Of a stretch of 51,982 nt of DNA, positions 9,301 through 16,539 are shown in pieces. The notes beneath the pieces are model-generated. The model was not told the origin of the DNA and ran no database searches. It saw only the letters and a program-made list of their open reading frames with translations. The stretch's first letter is position 1, and the number at the start of each line of letters is the position of its first letter. The position numbers were made by a program, and so were the translations under genes. Location: NCBI GenBank assembly GCA_944342015.1, contig CALVMC010000009.1, positions 1 to 51,982 of the forward strand. The letters run 5' to 3'. This DNA comes from an uncultured Clostridia bacterium. GTDB lineage: Bacteria > Bacillota > Clostridia > Christensenellales > CALVMC01.

Positions 9301-9827
9301 CCAACACCGGCGGTCAGGCATCGAAATCCACACCGGAAGGCTCCACCGCAAAATTCGCATCTGCCGGAAAGCGCACACGCAAAAAGGATCTCGGTATGAT
9401 GGCAATCAGTTACGGATATGTATATGTTGCTCAGGTTTCTATGGGCGCAAATATGAACCAGGTTGTTAAAGCCATGACGGAAGCCGAAAACTATAACGGT
9501 CCTTCCCTTATAATCGCTTACGCACCTTGTATCAACCACGGAATAAATATGAGTAATCCTCAGGGTATAATGAAAGAAGCGGTTGATTGCGGATACTGGC
9601 ACCTTTACAGATACAACCCCGATCTTATCAAAGAAGGTAAAAATCCGTTCACTCTCGACAGCAAAGAACCTACAAAGAGTTTTGAAGAATTCCTTAACTC
9701 TCAGAACAGATATATGCTTCTTAAAAAGACAAGTCCCGAAATTGCGGCTCAGCTCTTCAAAAACTGTGAAGAAGACGCAAAAATCAGATACGCAAATTAC
9801 AAAGCTCTTGCAAACGCAGATAAGTAA
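6312..9827 (+). CDS. nifJ: Pyruvate:ferredoxin (flavodoxin) oxidoreductase
   Basis: About 1171 residues, the normal size of the single-chain homodimeric enzyme. It oxidises pyruvate and CoA to acetyl-CoA and CO2 and reduces ferredoxin. ATG 6312 is chosen because AGGAGG lies 7 nt upstream; the frame is open 16 codons further without a ribosome site. In order: N-terminal domain with IYPITPSSPMAE (pyruvate/TPP site); two 4Fe-4S ferredoxin motifs, CIQCNQCSLVCP (about 686) and CTGCSSCVNVCP (about 740); proximal-cluster cysteines CAGC (about 808) and ATGCSS (about 835); TPP-binding GDGWAYDIG (about 964) with ELYSNTGGQ; the last cluster Cys in APCINHG (about 1072). It stands alone between its own promoter and terminator, and is likely highly expressed in this anaerobe. 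Confidence 0.97.
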   Translation: MSKKMTIDGNTAAAHIAYAFSEVAAIYPITPSSPMAENADEWATQGRKNIFGQKVRIAEMQSEGGAAGAVHGSLMAGALTTTFTASQGLLLMIPNMYKISGELLPCVFHVSARALAAHALNIFGDHADVMACRQTGFAMLASNSVQEVMDLALVSHLSTLKAKVPFLHFFDGFRTSHEVSKIDVIDYEDIKRLVDMKDIKDFKKRALNPEHPVQKGTAQNGDIYFQNREAANKYYDKIPEIVEEVMGKVNKLTGRNYHLFDYVGAPDATKVIVIMGSGAEACEETVDYLTAKGQKVGVLKVRLYRPFSASKFVAALPKTVKYITVMDRTKEPGSLGEPLYLDVVASLNEMGMKAEVLCGRYGLGSKEFNPSHINAIYQNMGGANKNHFTVAINDDVTHTSLEIKEQINASPKDAIRCKFYGLGSDGTVGANKNSIKIIGDHTEKYAQGYFVYDSKKSGGITISHLRFGDTPIKSSYLIDEADFVACHNPSYVTRYDMLSDLKENGTFLLNSIWSPEEMDANLPAIVKNEIARKNISFYTIDASKIAVNTGLKANQINSVMQAAFFKLANVIDYSDAEKFMKEAVKKTYGKKGDAVVNMNCSAIDNAISGLVKVNYPESWKTVKTGAPLAEVAKDAYFKNFIHPIQIQQGDSLPVSAFSPDGVVPTGTTKFEKRGIAINVPVWIPENCIQCNQCSLVCPHASIRPVLKTEEELKGAPESFKTLNATGINGYKFRIQVSPLDCTGCSSCVNVCPSKVKALKMVPFAESVKEDKKNWEYAEKLPETTAQYNIASVKGSQFSKPLFEFSGACAGCGETPYVKLVTQLFGDRMIVANATGCSSIYGGSAPTCPYTKNDEGHGPAWANSLFEDNAEFGYGMQLASSERRKKLADDMKEAIDAGLSGSIKGAFESWLNAKNVEENKKASKEIKGLIDEAVKSSTGAVKTALMNIKDNADCLVKKSIWIFGGDGWAYDIGYGGLDHVLAMGEDVNVLVLDTELYSNTGGQASKSTPEGSTAKFASAGKRTRKKDLGMMAISYGYVYVAQVSMGANMNQVVKAMTEAENYNGPSLIIAYAPCINHGINMSNPQGIMKEAVDCGYWHLYRYNPDLIKEGKNPFTLDSKEPTKSFEEFLNSQNRYMLLKKTSPEIAAQLFKNCEEDAKIRYANYKALANADK

Positions 9828-9842
9828 TTTAAAACTTATAAC

Positions 9843-9874
9843 AAAAAGCTTCCGATATAAATCGGAAGCTTTTT
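9843..9874 (+). terminator. Terminator of the PFOR gene
   Basis: 14-bp stem AAAAAGCTTCCGAT/ATCGGAAGCTTTTT, ATAA loop, followed by a T run; 15 nt after the stop codon. Confidence 0.92.
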
Positions 9875-10160
9875 TTCTTTAAATTTTTATAACGATAAAT
9901 AATAGTTTCCTTAGAAAATTTTTTTATTTGTTTTTAAAACAAAGTATAAACAACATTATAAATTAATAATAAAATTGTTATAGGTAAAACAAAAGATAAA
10001 AAAACAAGCCTTAGAAAATCTATGGCTTGAATTTATATGCTTTGAATTTATATTGAATTTTCGATTAAAATTTTGCTATTTTATAAGTTTTAACCTTATA
10101 ATTAAATATTTAAATTATTATCAATAATATATATAACTTTAATTTACATATTGTCAAAGT
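9875..10160. other. Convergent AT-rich gap between PFOR and SGNH genes
   Basis: Very AT-rich, no open frame of note. The only structure is the - strand terminator hairpin at 9998-10029. Confidence 0.5.
9998..10029 (-). terminator. Terminator of the SGNH hydrolase gene
   Basis: CAAGCC/GGCTTG outer stem and TAGA/TCTA inner stem, separated by one T-T mismatch, with an AAA loop. It is followed on the - strand by seven T (9998-10004). It lies about 130 nt after the SGNH stop codon. Confidence 0.75.
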
Positions 10161-10901
10161 TTAACTTGCATAATTTAAAACCTCGTTCAACTTTTCGGTC
10201 ACGATAGTATACCCTTCGTCGTTAAGGTGCAATCCGTCAAGTGTAAGTTCTTTTTTTAATGAACCGTTCTCGTCTTTAAGATACTGATTTATATCGACAA
10301 ATTCTATATCGAGTTCCTTGCAAGCCTCTTTCAAAAGTATATTCATTCTATTGACATTCTCGTTATTACGGTTTTTAACAAGCATTTTCGAGACCACATT
10401 TACATCGTGATTAACGGGATAAAGAGACTGTACTATTATCCTTGCCGACGGCAGAGCGGTTTTCAAAAACATTAAAATATCTTTGTACCTTGCAAAAATC
10501 CGTTCGACGCTCTCATCGCCGTTCAAATCGTTTGTCCCTATTTCCATAACTATACACTCAGGAACAAGGGAAACCACATTTTCGTAAATTCTGCTTCTGA
10601 GTCCTTTTGTCGTATCGCCGCTTATTCCCCTGTTTATGAAATTGCGGGAAGGAAAAAATTTATCCAAATCGTAAAACTCAATAAGAGAATCGCCGGTAAA
10701 TACCGTCCCTCCCTTTATTTCATTTTTGTTGGAATTGTTGTAACTGTCCGCCTTAATGTTTTTTATCATATTATATCCTACATCGTCTTTATAAGTTATC
10801 ATAACGGATACTGAAACCACGATTATAAATAATATAACCGAAATAACAATTAATATTATCGCTTTATGCGAAATTTTTTTATTTTCCGACAATTTTCCCA
10901 T
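10161..10901 (-). CDS. Membrane-anchored SGNH/GDSL hydrolase
   Basis: 246 residues. Residues 14-36 form one membrane helix after a basic N-terminus, so the catalytic part faces outside. The SGNH blocks are all present: GDSL at 70-73 with nucleophile Ser72, Gly in GISGDT (block II), GTND at 122-125 (block III Asn), and DGLHLND with Asp222 and His225 (block V). The family cleaves esters, including acetyl groups from cell-wall or carbohydrate polymers and lipids; the substrate here is not readable. No clear Shine-Dalgarno; a promoter (10916-10944) lies 14 nt before the ATG, back to back with the promoter of the amidohydrolase gene. Confidence 0.85.
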   Translation of the reverse strand: MGKLSENKKISHKAIILIVISVILFIIVVSVSVMITYKDDVGYNMIKNIKADSYNNSNKNEIKGGTVFTGDSLIEFYDLDKFFPSRNFINRGISGDTTKGLRSRIYENVVSLVPECIVMEIGTNDLNGDESVERIFARYKDILMFLKTALPSARIIVQSLYPVNHDVNVVSKMLVKNRNNENVNRMNILLKEACKELDIEFVDINQYLKDENGSLKKELTLDGLHLNDEGYTIVTEKLNEVLNYAS

Positions 10902-10915
10902 AATTTATATACAAC

Positions 10916-10944
10916 ATAATATAACAAAATAAATAATAGTGCAA
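10916..10944 (-). promoter_or_regulatory. Promoter of the SGNH hydrolase gene
   Basis: - strand TTGCAC (10939-10944), 17 nt, TATTAT (10916-10921). Start near 10909, leaving a leader of about 8 nt. Confidence 0.6.
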
Positions 10945-10969
10945 CATTAAATAAAGTTTATAAAATAAA

Positions 10970-10998
10970 TTGACAGTTTTCAACATAATATTTATAAT
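10970..10998 (+). promoter_or_regulatory. Promoter of the amidohydrolase-GNAT operon
   Basis: TTGACA (10970-10975), 17 nt, TATAAT (10993-10998): perfect consensus. Confidence 0.85.
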
Positions 10999-11040
10999 AT
11001 TACCGAATTATTAAATATTAATATTGAGGAAAAATTTTTA

Positions 11041-11841
11041 ATGAAAGACGGTATACAAATTATCGACTCGCATGCACACATTTTCCCTGATACAATTGCA
11101 GAAAAAGCAGCTAAAAATATAGGTAAATTTTACGGCATTGAAATGTCAAGCAACGGCTCGGTTCAAGGGCTTTTGGAAAGCGGCTCTAAAATAGGCGTTG
11201 ACAAATATATAGTACATTCTACGGCAACATCTCTCAATCAGGTAAAATCAATAAACAATTTTATTATTCAACAGAAAAATTTACATAAGGAATTTATCGG
11301 TTTTATGACCCTTCATCCCGATATGGAAGAGGCGGAAATCAAAGAAGAAATCGACCGTTGCATTAAAGAAGGATTGAAAGGCATAAAACTTCATCCGGAT
11401 TTTCAAAGATTTAATATAGATTGTTTCAAAGCAAGGAAAATTTACAAAAATGCAGAAGGAAGACTGCCTATACTTTTTCATATGGGCGATATAAGATTTG
11501 ATTTTTCACTTCCTAAAAGACTGGTTAAAATTGCAAAAAAATATGAAAATCTGACTTGTATCGCAGCCCATTTCGGCGGATACAGGCACTGGCAGGAAAC
11601 GGGTATTTATAAGGGACTTAAAAATGTCTATTTCGATACTAGTTCGTCATTATTTTTACTTGCCCCTAAAAAAGCCGTAGAAATAATAGAAATGCTCGGC
11701 GACGACCGTTTCTTTTTCGGCGTCGACTACCCTATGTGGCCGCACAGCGACGAGTATGAACGCTTTAAAAACCTGAAATTGCCTAAAATTTCCGAAGAAA
11801 AGATATTAAACGGTAATATTTCTGCACTTCTCGGATTATAA
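11041..11841 (+). CDS. Amidohydrolase family (Amidohydro_2-like) TIM-barrel metal hydrolase
   Basis: 266 residues. Metal-binding signatures run along the barrel: HAH (H11, H13) after strand 1, KLHPD (H118), LFHMGD (H147), AAHFGG (H177) and FFGVDYP (Asp229). This pattern fits the amidohydrolase_2 group (decarboxylases and lactone or amide hydrolases); the reaction cannot be told. GAGG lies 12 nt before the ATG. It is followed 25 nt later by a GNAT acetyltransferase, likely co-transcribed from the consensus promoter at 10970-10998. Confidence 0.85.
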   Translation: MKDGIQIIDSHAHIFPDTIAEKAAKNIGKFYGIEMSSNGSVQGLLESGSKIGVDKYIVHSTATSLNQVKSINNFIIQQKNLHKEFIGFMTLHPDMEEAEIKEEIDRCIKEGLKGIKLHPDFQRFNIDCFKARKIYKNAEGRLPILFHMGDIRFDFSLPKRLVKIAKKYENLTCIAAHFGGYRHWQETGIYKGLKNVYFDTSSSLFLLAPKKAVEIIEMLGDDRFFFGVDYPMWPHSDEYERFKNLKLPKISEEKILNGNISALLGL

Positions 11842-11866
11842 AATAAATATAGCGGATAATATAATT

Positions 11867-12436
11867 ATGGAATTTAAAATATTAAATAAAAAAGAAATAA
11901 AGAAAACATATAACGAAAAATTAAAAAACGATTTCCCGAAAGCCGAACTTAAACCTTATTCTCATATCAAAAAAATGATAAAAAAAGGTAAATATATCTG
12001 TTACGGTTTTTTAGACGGGGAAAAAATAAACGCTTATGCTTTTTTTGCCATAAGCGATGACAATAAATTTATGCTTTTAGATTACTTTGCCGTTGAAAGG
12101 GAACTAAGAAATCAGGGAATAGGCGAAGTTTGTCTTAATATGATAGCGGAAAGACTGAAACCCAACTCAACAATTATTATCGAAGTGGAAGACCCTGAAA
12201 ACAATACCGATAAAAGTTATAAAAGTTTGAGACAGAGAAGAATAAATTTTTATAAAAGAAATAATTTTATCGAAACCGATCTGAAATGCGATATGTGCGG
12301 GGTAATAATGAATATTATGTATCTTCCAATGAAAGAAGAGCCTACGGAAGAAGAAATTTTCCATACGCTGGAAAATTTCTATACATCCATATTCCCTAAA
12401 AATTTAACAGAAAAGGTAATGGTTTTTAAGTCTTAA
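11867..12436 (+). CDS. GNAT-family N-acetyltransferase
   Basis: 189 residues. The acetyl-CoA pyrophosphate-binding motif A is R-N-Q-G-I-G at 81-86, preceded by the strand LLDYFAVE and followed by a helix; INFYKRNNFIET is the usual GNAT motif B region. The substrate is unknown. The C-terminal 45 residues extend beyond the core. The ribosome site is weak (GCGGA, long spacing), so translation may depend on the upstream amidohydrolase gene. It converges on the mrp gene with only 3 bp between stop codons. Confidence 0.8.
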   Translation: MEFKILNKKEIKKTYNEKLKNDFPKAELKPYSHIKKMIKKGKYICYGFLDGEKINAYAFFAISDDNKFMLLDYFAVERELRNQGIGEVCLNMIAERLKPNSTIIIEVEDPENNTDKSYKSLRQRRINFYKRNNFIETDLKCDMCGVIMNIMYLPMKEEPTEEEIFHTLENFYTSIFPKNLTEKVMVFKS

Positions 12437-12439
12437 TTA

Positions 12440-13264
12440 TTACTTTTGAATAAGTTTTAAAAAATTATCGGAAATATCGTTTATAACTTCGCCGTTATAT
12501 CTTTCCATATTGCCCTTGTCGCAAGCTTCTGCGATTTTAGGGTCGATCGGTATTCTTCCTATTATATTAAGCTTATTGTCGCCTGCGAATTCTTCCAAAC
12601 GACTTTCTCCGAAAATCATATGAATTTTACCGTCATCGCTTTTAAAGTATGACATATTTTCCACAATGCCCACGATAGGTATCTTCATCATTTCAGCCAT
12701 TTTAACGGCTTTTGTCACTATCATGGAAACGAGTTCCTGCGGAGAAGTAACGATAATTATCCCGTCGAGAGGAACTGTCTGAAAAACCGTCAACGGAACA
12801 TCGCTCGTTCCGGGCGGCATATCGATAAACATTATATCGAGTTCGCCCCAGATTACCTCCTGCCAAAACTGTTTTATGACGCCTGCAATAACGGGGCCCC
12901 TCCAAACTACGGGAGAAGTCACATCGTCCAAAAGAAGATTGACAGACATAATTTTTATTCCCGTTTCGGACGATACGGGAAGTATCCCTTCTTCGGTTCC
13001 TTCCGCTTTATCTATAAGACCGAAAGCTTTGGGAATGGAAGGGCCTGTAATATCGGCGTCCATAATCCCCACCTTCTTTCCTTTTCGACTCATACCGACA
13101 GACAAAAGAGAAGTAATAAGCGATTTTCCGACACCGCCCTTGCCGCTCACTATTCCGTAAACCTTTTTTATTTTGCTGAGTTTGTGCGGTTTTTCTTTTT
13201 GTATTTCTCTTTCGGCGCAATCCGAAGAACATTCACTGCAATTTCCGTTACACTTTTCGCTCAT
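12440..13264 (-). CDS. Mrp/NBP35 (ApbC-type) iron-sulfur carrier ATPase lacking the C-terminal CXXC
   Basis: 274 residues from ATG 13264, chosen because AAGGAGG lies 5 nt upstream; a start 7 codons earlier has none. The deviant P-loop GKGGVGKS (41-48), DADITGPS and FIDMPPGTSD mark the Mrp/NBP35 family, which carries and hands over Fe-S clusters as a dimer. The N-terminus has four cysteines at 5, 9, 12 and 16. The conserved C-terminal CxxC, expected after NMSYF, is absent: residues 208-212 read K-S-D-D-G. The bridging cluster site is therefore lost or moved to the N-terminal cysteines. It lies 10 nt after cysK. Confidence 0.9.
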   Translation of the reverse strand: MSEKCNGNCSECSSDCAEREIQKEKPHKLSKIKKVYGIVSGKGGVGKSLITSLLSVGMSRKGKKVGIMDADITGPSIPKAFGLIDKAEGTEEGILPVSSETGIKIMSVNLLLDDVTSPVVWRGPVIAGVIKQFWQEVIWGELDIMFIDMPPGTSDVPLTVFQTVPLDGIIIVTSPQELVSMIVTKAVKMAEMMKIPIVGIVENMSYFKSDDGKIHMIFGESRLEEFAGDNKLNIIGRIPIDPKIAEACDKGNMERYNGEVINDISDNFLKLIQK

Positions 13265-13274
13265 ATAATCCTCC

Positions 13275-14201
13275 TTAATCATCAAAAAGTTCGGTTGAAT
13301 AATATCTGTCTCCGCTGTCAGGTAATATTACCGCAACGCCTTTATCTTTGATATTGTATAACTTGCTTAATTTAACCGCCGCACAAAGTGCCGCTCCCGA
13401 CGATATTCCGACTAAAACACCTTCCGTTTTAGCAAAAATTTTTGAATACTTAAAAGCGTCTTCGTTACTTACGGTAACAATTTTATCTATAATATCCTTT
13501 TCTAAAATAGCCGGAACGAAACCTGCGCCAATACCCTGTATTTTATGTGCGCCTGAATCTCTGCCTGAAAGCACGGCACTTGTTTCAGGCTCAACCGCTA
13601 TTACCTTAATATCGGGATTTTTGCTTTTAAGAAATCCGCCCGCACCGCTCAATGTTCCGCCCGTTCCCACGCAGCTCACGAAATAACCGATTTTACCGCC
13701 AATATCCTTATATATTTCCGGTCCCGTACTCTCAAAATGAGCAAGAGTATTCGCTTTATTTTCGAACTGCCCGCATAAAAATGCGTTTTTATTTTCTCTT
13801 ACAATCTCTTTTGCCTTATCTATGGCGCCTGCCATTCCTTTTTCCTTTTCGGTAAGCACTACCTTCGCACCGTAAGCTTTAAGTATTTTTATACGCTCCT
13901 CGCTCATATTTTCGGGCATTGTAAGTATAAGACTGTAATCAAGCGAAGACGACGCCATTGCAAGACCTATCCCCGTATTACCGCTGGTCGGCTCAACGAC
14001 GGTACCGCCCTTTTTTAATAAGCCTTTTTTTATTGCGTCTTTTACCATAAAAACAGCCGCCCTGTCTTTAATGCTGCCGGCAGGGTTCATATATTCGAGT
14101 TTTGCGTATATGTCAAAAGAAAGATTTAAACTTTTCGTAAATCTTTCTGCTTTTAAAATCGGAGTATTTCCTATCGCCTGTGTAATGTTATCTATAAGCA
14201 T
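13275..14201 (-). CDS. cysK: Cysteine synthase (O-acetylserine sulfhydrylase)
   Basis: 308 residues, normal length. It is a PLP enzyme making cysteine from O-acetylserine and sulfide. Seen: PLP Lys45 in GSIKDRAA, substrate-binding PTSGNTG (71-77), phosphate-binding GTGGT (179-183), and GISSGAA near the C-terminus. It heads an operon with the Fe-S carrier mrp, a sensible pairing as cysteine is the sulfur source for clusters. No Shine-Dalgarno precedes the ATG: a TTGACT-N17-TATAAT promoter ends 6 nt before it, so the mRNA probably starts at the initiation codon. Confidence 0.95.
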   Translation of the reverse strand: MLIDNITQAIGNTPILKAERFTKSLNLSFDIYAKLEYMNPAGSIKDRAAVFMVKDAIKKGLLKKGGTVVEPTSGNTGIGLAMASSSLDYSLILTMPENMSEERIKILKAYGAKVVLTEKEKGMAGAIDKAKEIVRENKNAFLCGQFENKANTLAHFESTGPEIYKDIGGKIGYFVSCVGTGGTLSGAGGFLKSKNPDIKVIAVEPETSAVLSGRDSGAHKIQGIGAGFVPAILEKDIIDKIVTVSNEDAFKYSKIFAKTEGVLVGISSGAALCAAVKLSKLYNIKDKGVAVILPDSGDRYYSTELFDD

Positions 14202-14207
14202 ATAAAG

Positions 14208-14236
14208 ATTATAAGATATAAATTAAAATTAGTCAA
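14208..14236 (-). promoter_or_regulatory. cysK promoter, leaderless type
   Basis: - strand TTGACT (14231-14236), 17 nt, TATAAT (14208-14213). Only 6 nt separate the -10 box from ATG 14201, so transcription should start at or next to the A of the ATG. Confidence 0.8.
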
Positions 14237-14399
14237 TATTAAAATAATTATTAGGAGTTTGTTTAATTGAATCAATCAAAAAAAATTTTTTTAAAAATTT
14301 ATTTATCAAGCTTTTAAATTATTTTTTAATTTTTAAAATCATAAATATTTTATAACTCTAAAAAATTTTAAATTAAATAAGATATATAATTTTAAATGC

Positions 14400-14428
14400 T
14401 TGCAATAAGGTTCAAGAGATTATATAAT
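14400..14428 (+). promoter_or_regulatory. Promoter of the FprA gene
   Basis: TTGCAA (14400-14405), 17 nt, TATAAT (14423-14428). DNA upstream (14275-14395) is rich in A and T tracts that may bend it. Confidence 0.7.
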
Positions 14429-14456
14429 TTATCTAATAAAAAAAGAGGTGACTTTT

Positions 14457-15602
14457 ATGAACGATATCAAATATGTAGGAACAGACGATTTAGAAACAAA
14501 ACTTTTCGAAGGTCAATATATAATACCCGACGGCGTAAGTTATAACTCATATCTTATCGACGACGATAAAACAGTACTTATAGATACCGTGGACGAAATC
14601 AAAACGAAAGATTTTATAAATAATGTGAAATCAGCTCTCGGTTCAAAAACTCTCGATTATATTATAGTATCTCATCTTGAAAGCGACCACAGCGGCTGTT
14701 TGGAAGAAATTTTAAAAGCCTATCCTTCCTGCAAAATTATAGGAAACGAAAAACTTTTTTCGTTGCTACCAAGATACATTAAAGCAGATATTTCAGAAAG
14801 AAAAGTCACAGTAAAAGAAAATGAAATTTTCGATACCGGCTCCCATAAATTGAAATTCATATTCGCCCCTATGATACATTGGCCGGAAGTTATGGTGACT
14901 CTCGACGAGGCGACAGGAATTCTTTTCTCGGCAGACGCTTTCGGAAAGTTCGGAGCAAAGAATATAAATGACGAATGGGACTGCGAAGCAAGAAGATATT
15001 ACTTTAACATAGTAGGCAAGTACGGTAATATGGTACAGACTCTTCTTAAAAAATTGAGTGCGGAAAAAATAACCGCTATATATCCTCTTCACGGGCCGGA
15101 ACTTAAAGAAAATCTTTCAAAGTATATAAATCTCTATAACACATGGAGCAGTTACGAACCCGAAGTAAAAGGAGTATTTATAGCTTACGCTTCACTTCAC
15201 CATAACACCGAAAAGGCTTGCTTCTATTTAAAAGAACAGCTCGAAAAACTTAATGTAAAGGTATCGATATCCAATCTTTACGAATCGGATATGGCGGAAA
15301 ATGTTGAAGACGCATTCAAATACGATAGAATAGTTCTCGCATCATCTACATGTGACGGAATGGCTATGCCTTTAATGGCGCACTTTATTTATCTTCTGAA
15401 AGCAAAGAACTTTCAAAAGCGTAAAATCGCATTCATTGAAAACGGCACCTGGGCTCCCGTATCCGCAAAAGCCATGCAAACTGCATTAGACGGCGCAAAG
15501 GATTTAAGTTTTGCAGAAAAGCCTGTTACTTTAACCGGCAAGTTCACGGACGAATATAAACCCGCCCTTGACGCCTTGGCAAAAGACCTTGCCGAAAAAT
15601 AA
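14457..15602 (+). CDS. FprA-type flavo-diiron protein (oxygen/NO reductase)
   Basis: 381 residues from ATG 14457, preceded by AGAGG at 8 nt; a GTG 3 codons earlier lies inside that site. The N-terminal metallo-beta-lactamase fold carries the diiron ligands H73-x-E75-x-D77-H78, H141, D160 and H212. The C-terminal flavodoxin-like domain (from about 240) binds FMN. There is no rubredoxin domain, so this is a class A enzyme, using separate rubredoxin or similar donors. Its role is reducing O2 to water (or NO to N2O) in the cytoplasm of anaerobes, protecting enzymes such as PFOR. Confidence 0.93.
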   Translation: MNDIKYVGTDDLETKLFEGQYIIPDGVSYNSYLIDDDKTVLIDTVDEIKTKDFINNVKSALGSKTLDYIIVSHLESDHSGCLEEILKAYPSCKIIGNEKLFSLLPRYIKADISERKVTVKENEIFDTGSHKLKFIFAPMIHWPEVMVTLDEATGILFSADAFGKFGAKNINDEWDCEARRYYFNIVGKYGNMVQTLLKKLSAEKITAIYPLHGPELKENLSKYINLYNTWSSYEPEVKGVFIAYASLHHNTEKACFYLKEQLEKLNVKVSISNLYESDMAENVEDAFKYDRIVLASSTCDGMAMPLMAHFIYLLKAKNFQKRKIAFIENGTWAPVSAKAMQTALDGAKDLSFAEKPVTLTGKFTDEYKPALDALAKDLAEK

Positions 15603-15630
15603 TCGTTAAACATTTTTATAAAAAAGGAAA

Positions 15631-15655
15631 AACGAACTTTAAGTTCGTTTTTTTT
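15631..15655 (+). terminator. Terminator of the FprA gene
   Basis: AACGAAC/GTTCGTT stem with a TTTAA loop followed by a T run, 28 nt after the stop codon. Confidence 0.88.
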
Positions 15656-15729
15656 ATTATTAATATAAATATATTCTAAAACATTATTCAATGCAATTTT
15701 AAATTATTAAACAATCAATCAAATTATTT

Positions 15730-15933
15730 TTAATCTTCCAACCCTAATAAATAATCCGAAGAAACATTAAAATAATTTGCAAATTTAACAGCTACCTCTA
15801 TATTTGGTATTTGCAAATTCGCTTCCCACCTTGCAATTGCCGCCTGGCTGTAACCTGTTTCTCTTGCAAGCATTTTTTGACTGAGATTTTTATCTGTTCT
15901 CAATTCTTTTAATCTTTCCGCAAACTTATTCAT
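15730..15933 (-). CDS. Small XRE-family HTH repressor
   Basis: 67 residues, essentially one helix-turn-helix domain: LSQKMLARETGYSQAAIARWE is the HTH, and the end reads FNVSSDYLLGLED, typical of Cro/C1-type regulators. AGGA lies 5 nt before the ATG. It is transcribed away from a second tiny HTH gene (16042-16245) over a control region holding three operator-like palindromes, one of which overlaps this gene's own -10 box. Probably an autoregulated DNA-binding switch protein. Confidence 0.88.
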   Translation of the reverse strand: MNKFAERLKELRTDKNLSQKMLARETGYSQAAIARWEANLQIPNIEVAVKFANYFNVSSDYLLGLED

Positions 15934-15953
15934 AAATCCTACAAAAAAAGTAT

Positions 15954-16022
15954 ATACTGATTGGTATCAATTGTCTTGACATATACTAAACGGTATATTA
16001 TGATATTTATACCAAACGGTAT
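15954..16022. promoter_or_regulatory. Three-site operator array with divergent promoters
   Basis: Three 14-bp sites fit ATAC(C/T)-N4-GGTAT: 15954-15967 (half sites ATACT/GGTAT), 15983-15996 (ATACT/GGTAT) and 16009-16022 (ATACC/GGTAT, a perfect inverted repeat). Start-to-start spacings are 29 and 26 bp. The rightward promoter TTGACA (15976-15981)-N17-TATGAT (15999-16004) has site 2 in its spacer and site 3 at its start point. Site 1 overlaps a leftward TATACT. Confidence 0.75.
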
Positions 16023-16041
16023 AAATATTAAACGGAATAAA

Positions 16042-16245
16042 ATGAAAAACAATTTTAATACGGAAATCATTGAAGAATATATAATAAAAAACAGTCTGAG
16101 CAAAAAACAATTTTGTAAACTTTGCAAAATCGACTATTGCGTATTAGATAAAATATTGGACGGAAATGCAAATTTTAAAATACATTATTTATTTAAAATT
16201 GCGGAAAAAATAAATATTGAAATTTATGAATTATTTAAGGAATAA
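16042..16245 (+). CDS. Small XRE/Cro-like HTH protein
   Basis: 67 residues from ATG 16042 (weak site CGGAA 6 nt upstream). An upstream start at 15961 would read through the operator array and is rejected. The HTH is LSKKQFCKLCKIDYCVLDKIL with the tail INIEIYELFK, like the family's usual ending. It is transcribed from the TTGACA-N17-TATGAT promoter inside the three-site operator. With the divergent HTH gene it forms a cI/cro-like pair, though no phage or plasmid genes are present. It precedes a tRNA-Ser on the opposite strand. Confidence 0.75.
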   Translation: MKNNFNTEIIEEYIIKNSLSKKQFCKLCKIDYCVLDKILDGNANFKIHYLFKIAEKINIEIYELFKE

Positions 16246-16303
16246 AAAAAACAATTAAATTATATAATTTATCAATTAAAATTAATAAGGATATATAAAA
16301 AAC

Positions 16304-16327
16304 GAACCGTACAAATTTGTACGGTTC
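16304..16327 (-). terminator. Terminator of tRNA-Ser
   Basis: Perfect inverted repeat GAACCGTACAAA/TTTGTACGGTTC followed on the - strand by TTTTTT; 8 nt after the CCA end. Confidence 0.85.
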
Positions 16328-16335
16328 AACATATT

Positions 16336-16426
16336 TGGCGGAGAGAAAGGGGTTCGAACCCTTGTACGGTATTAGCCGTAACACGATTTCCAATCGTGCG
16401 CCTTCGACCAGCTCAGCCACCTCTCC
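16336..16426 (-). tRNA. tRNA-Ser (anticodon GGA)
   Basis: 91 nt with an encoded CCA. The acceptor stem is GGAGAGG with TCTCTCC. The anticodon stem CACGA/TCGTG holds loop TTGGAAA (anticodon GGA). The long variable arm TACGG..CCGTA is typical of serine tRNAs, and the T-arm is AAGGG-TTCGAAC-CCCTT. It reads UCC/UCU codons. Its own terminator follows. Confidence 0.96.
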
Positions 16427-16539
16427 GTGTGTTTGCCAATTAAATTGAAATTTTGTTGAGTAATTAAGTTTTTTTATAAATACAACTTTTTATAATTAAC
16501 CTTTTACTCTTATAGTTTCAGCATAGAAAATTTAAATAT

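Noticed and set aside
16235..16420. 61-codon open frame across the tRNA-Ser
   Set aside because: It reads through the tRNA gene and its terminator; not coding.
15730..16426. Prophage or integrated element at tRNA-Ser
   Set aside because: No integrase, no second tRNA fragment, and ordinary genes on both sides.
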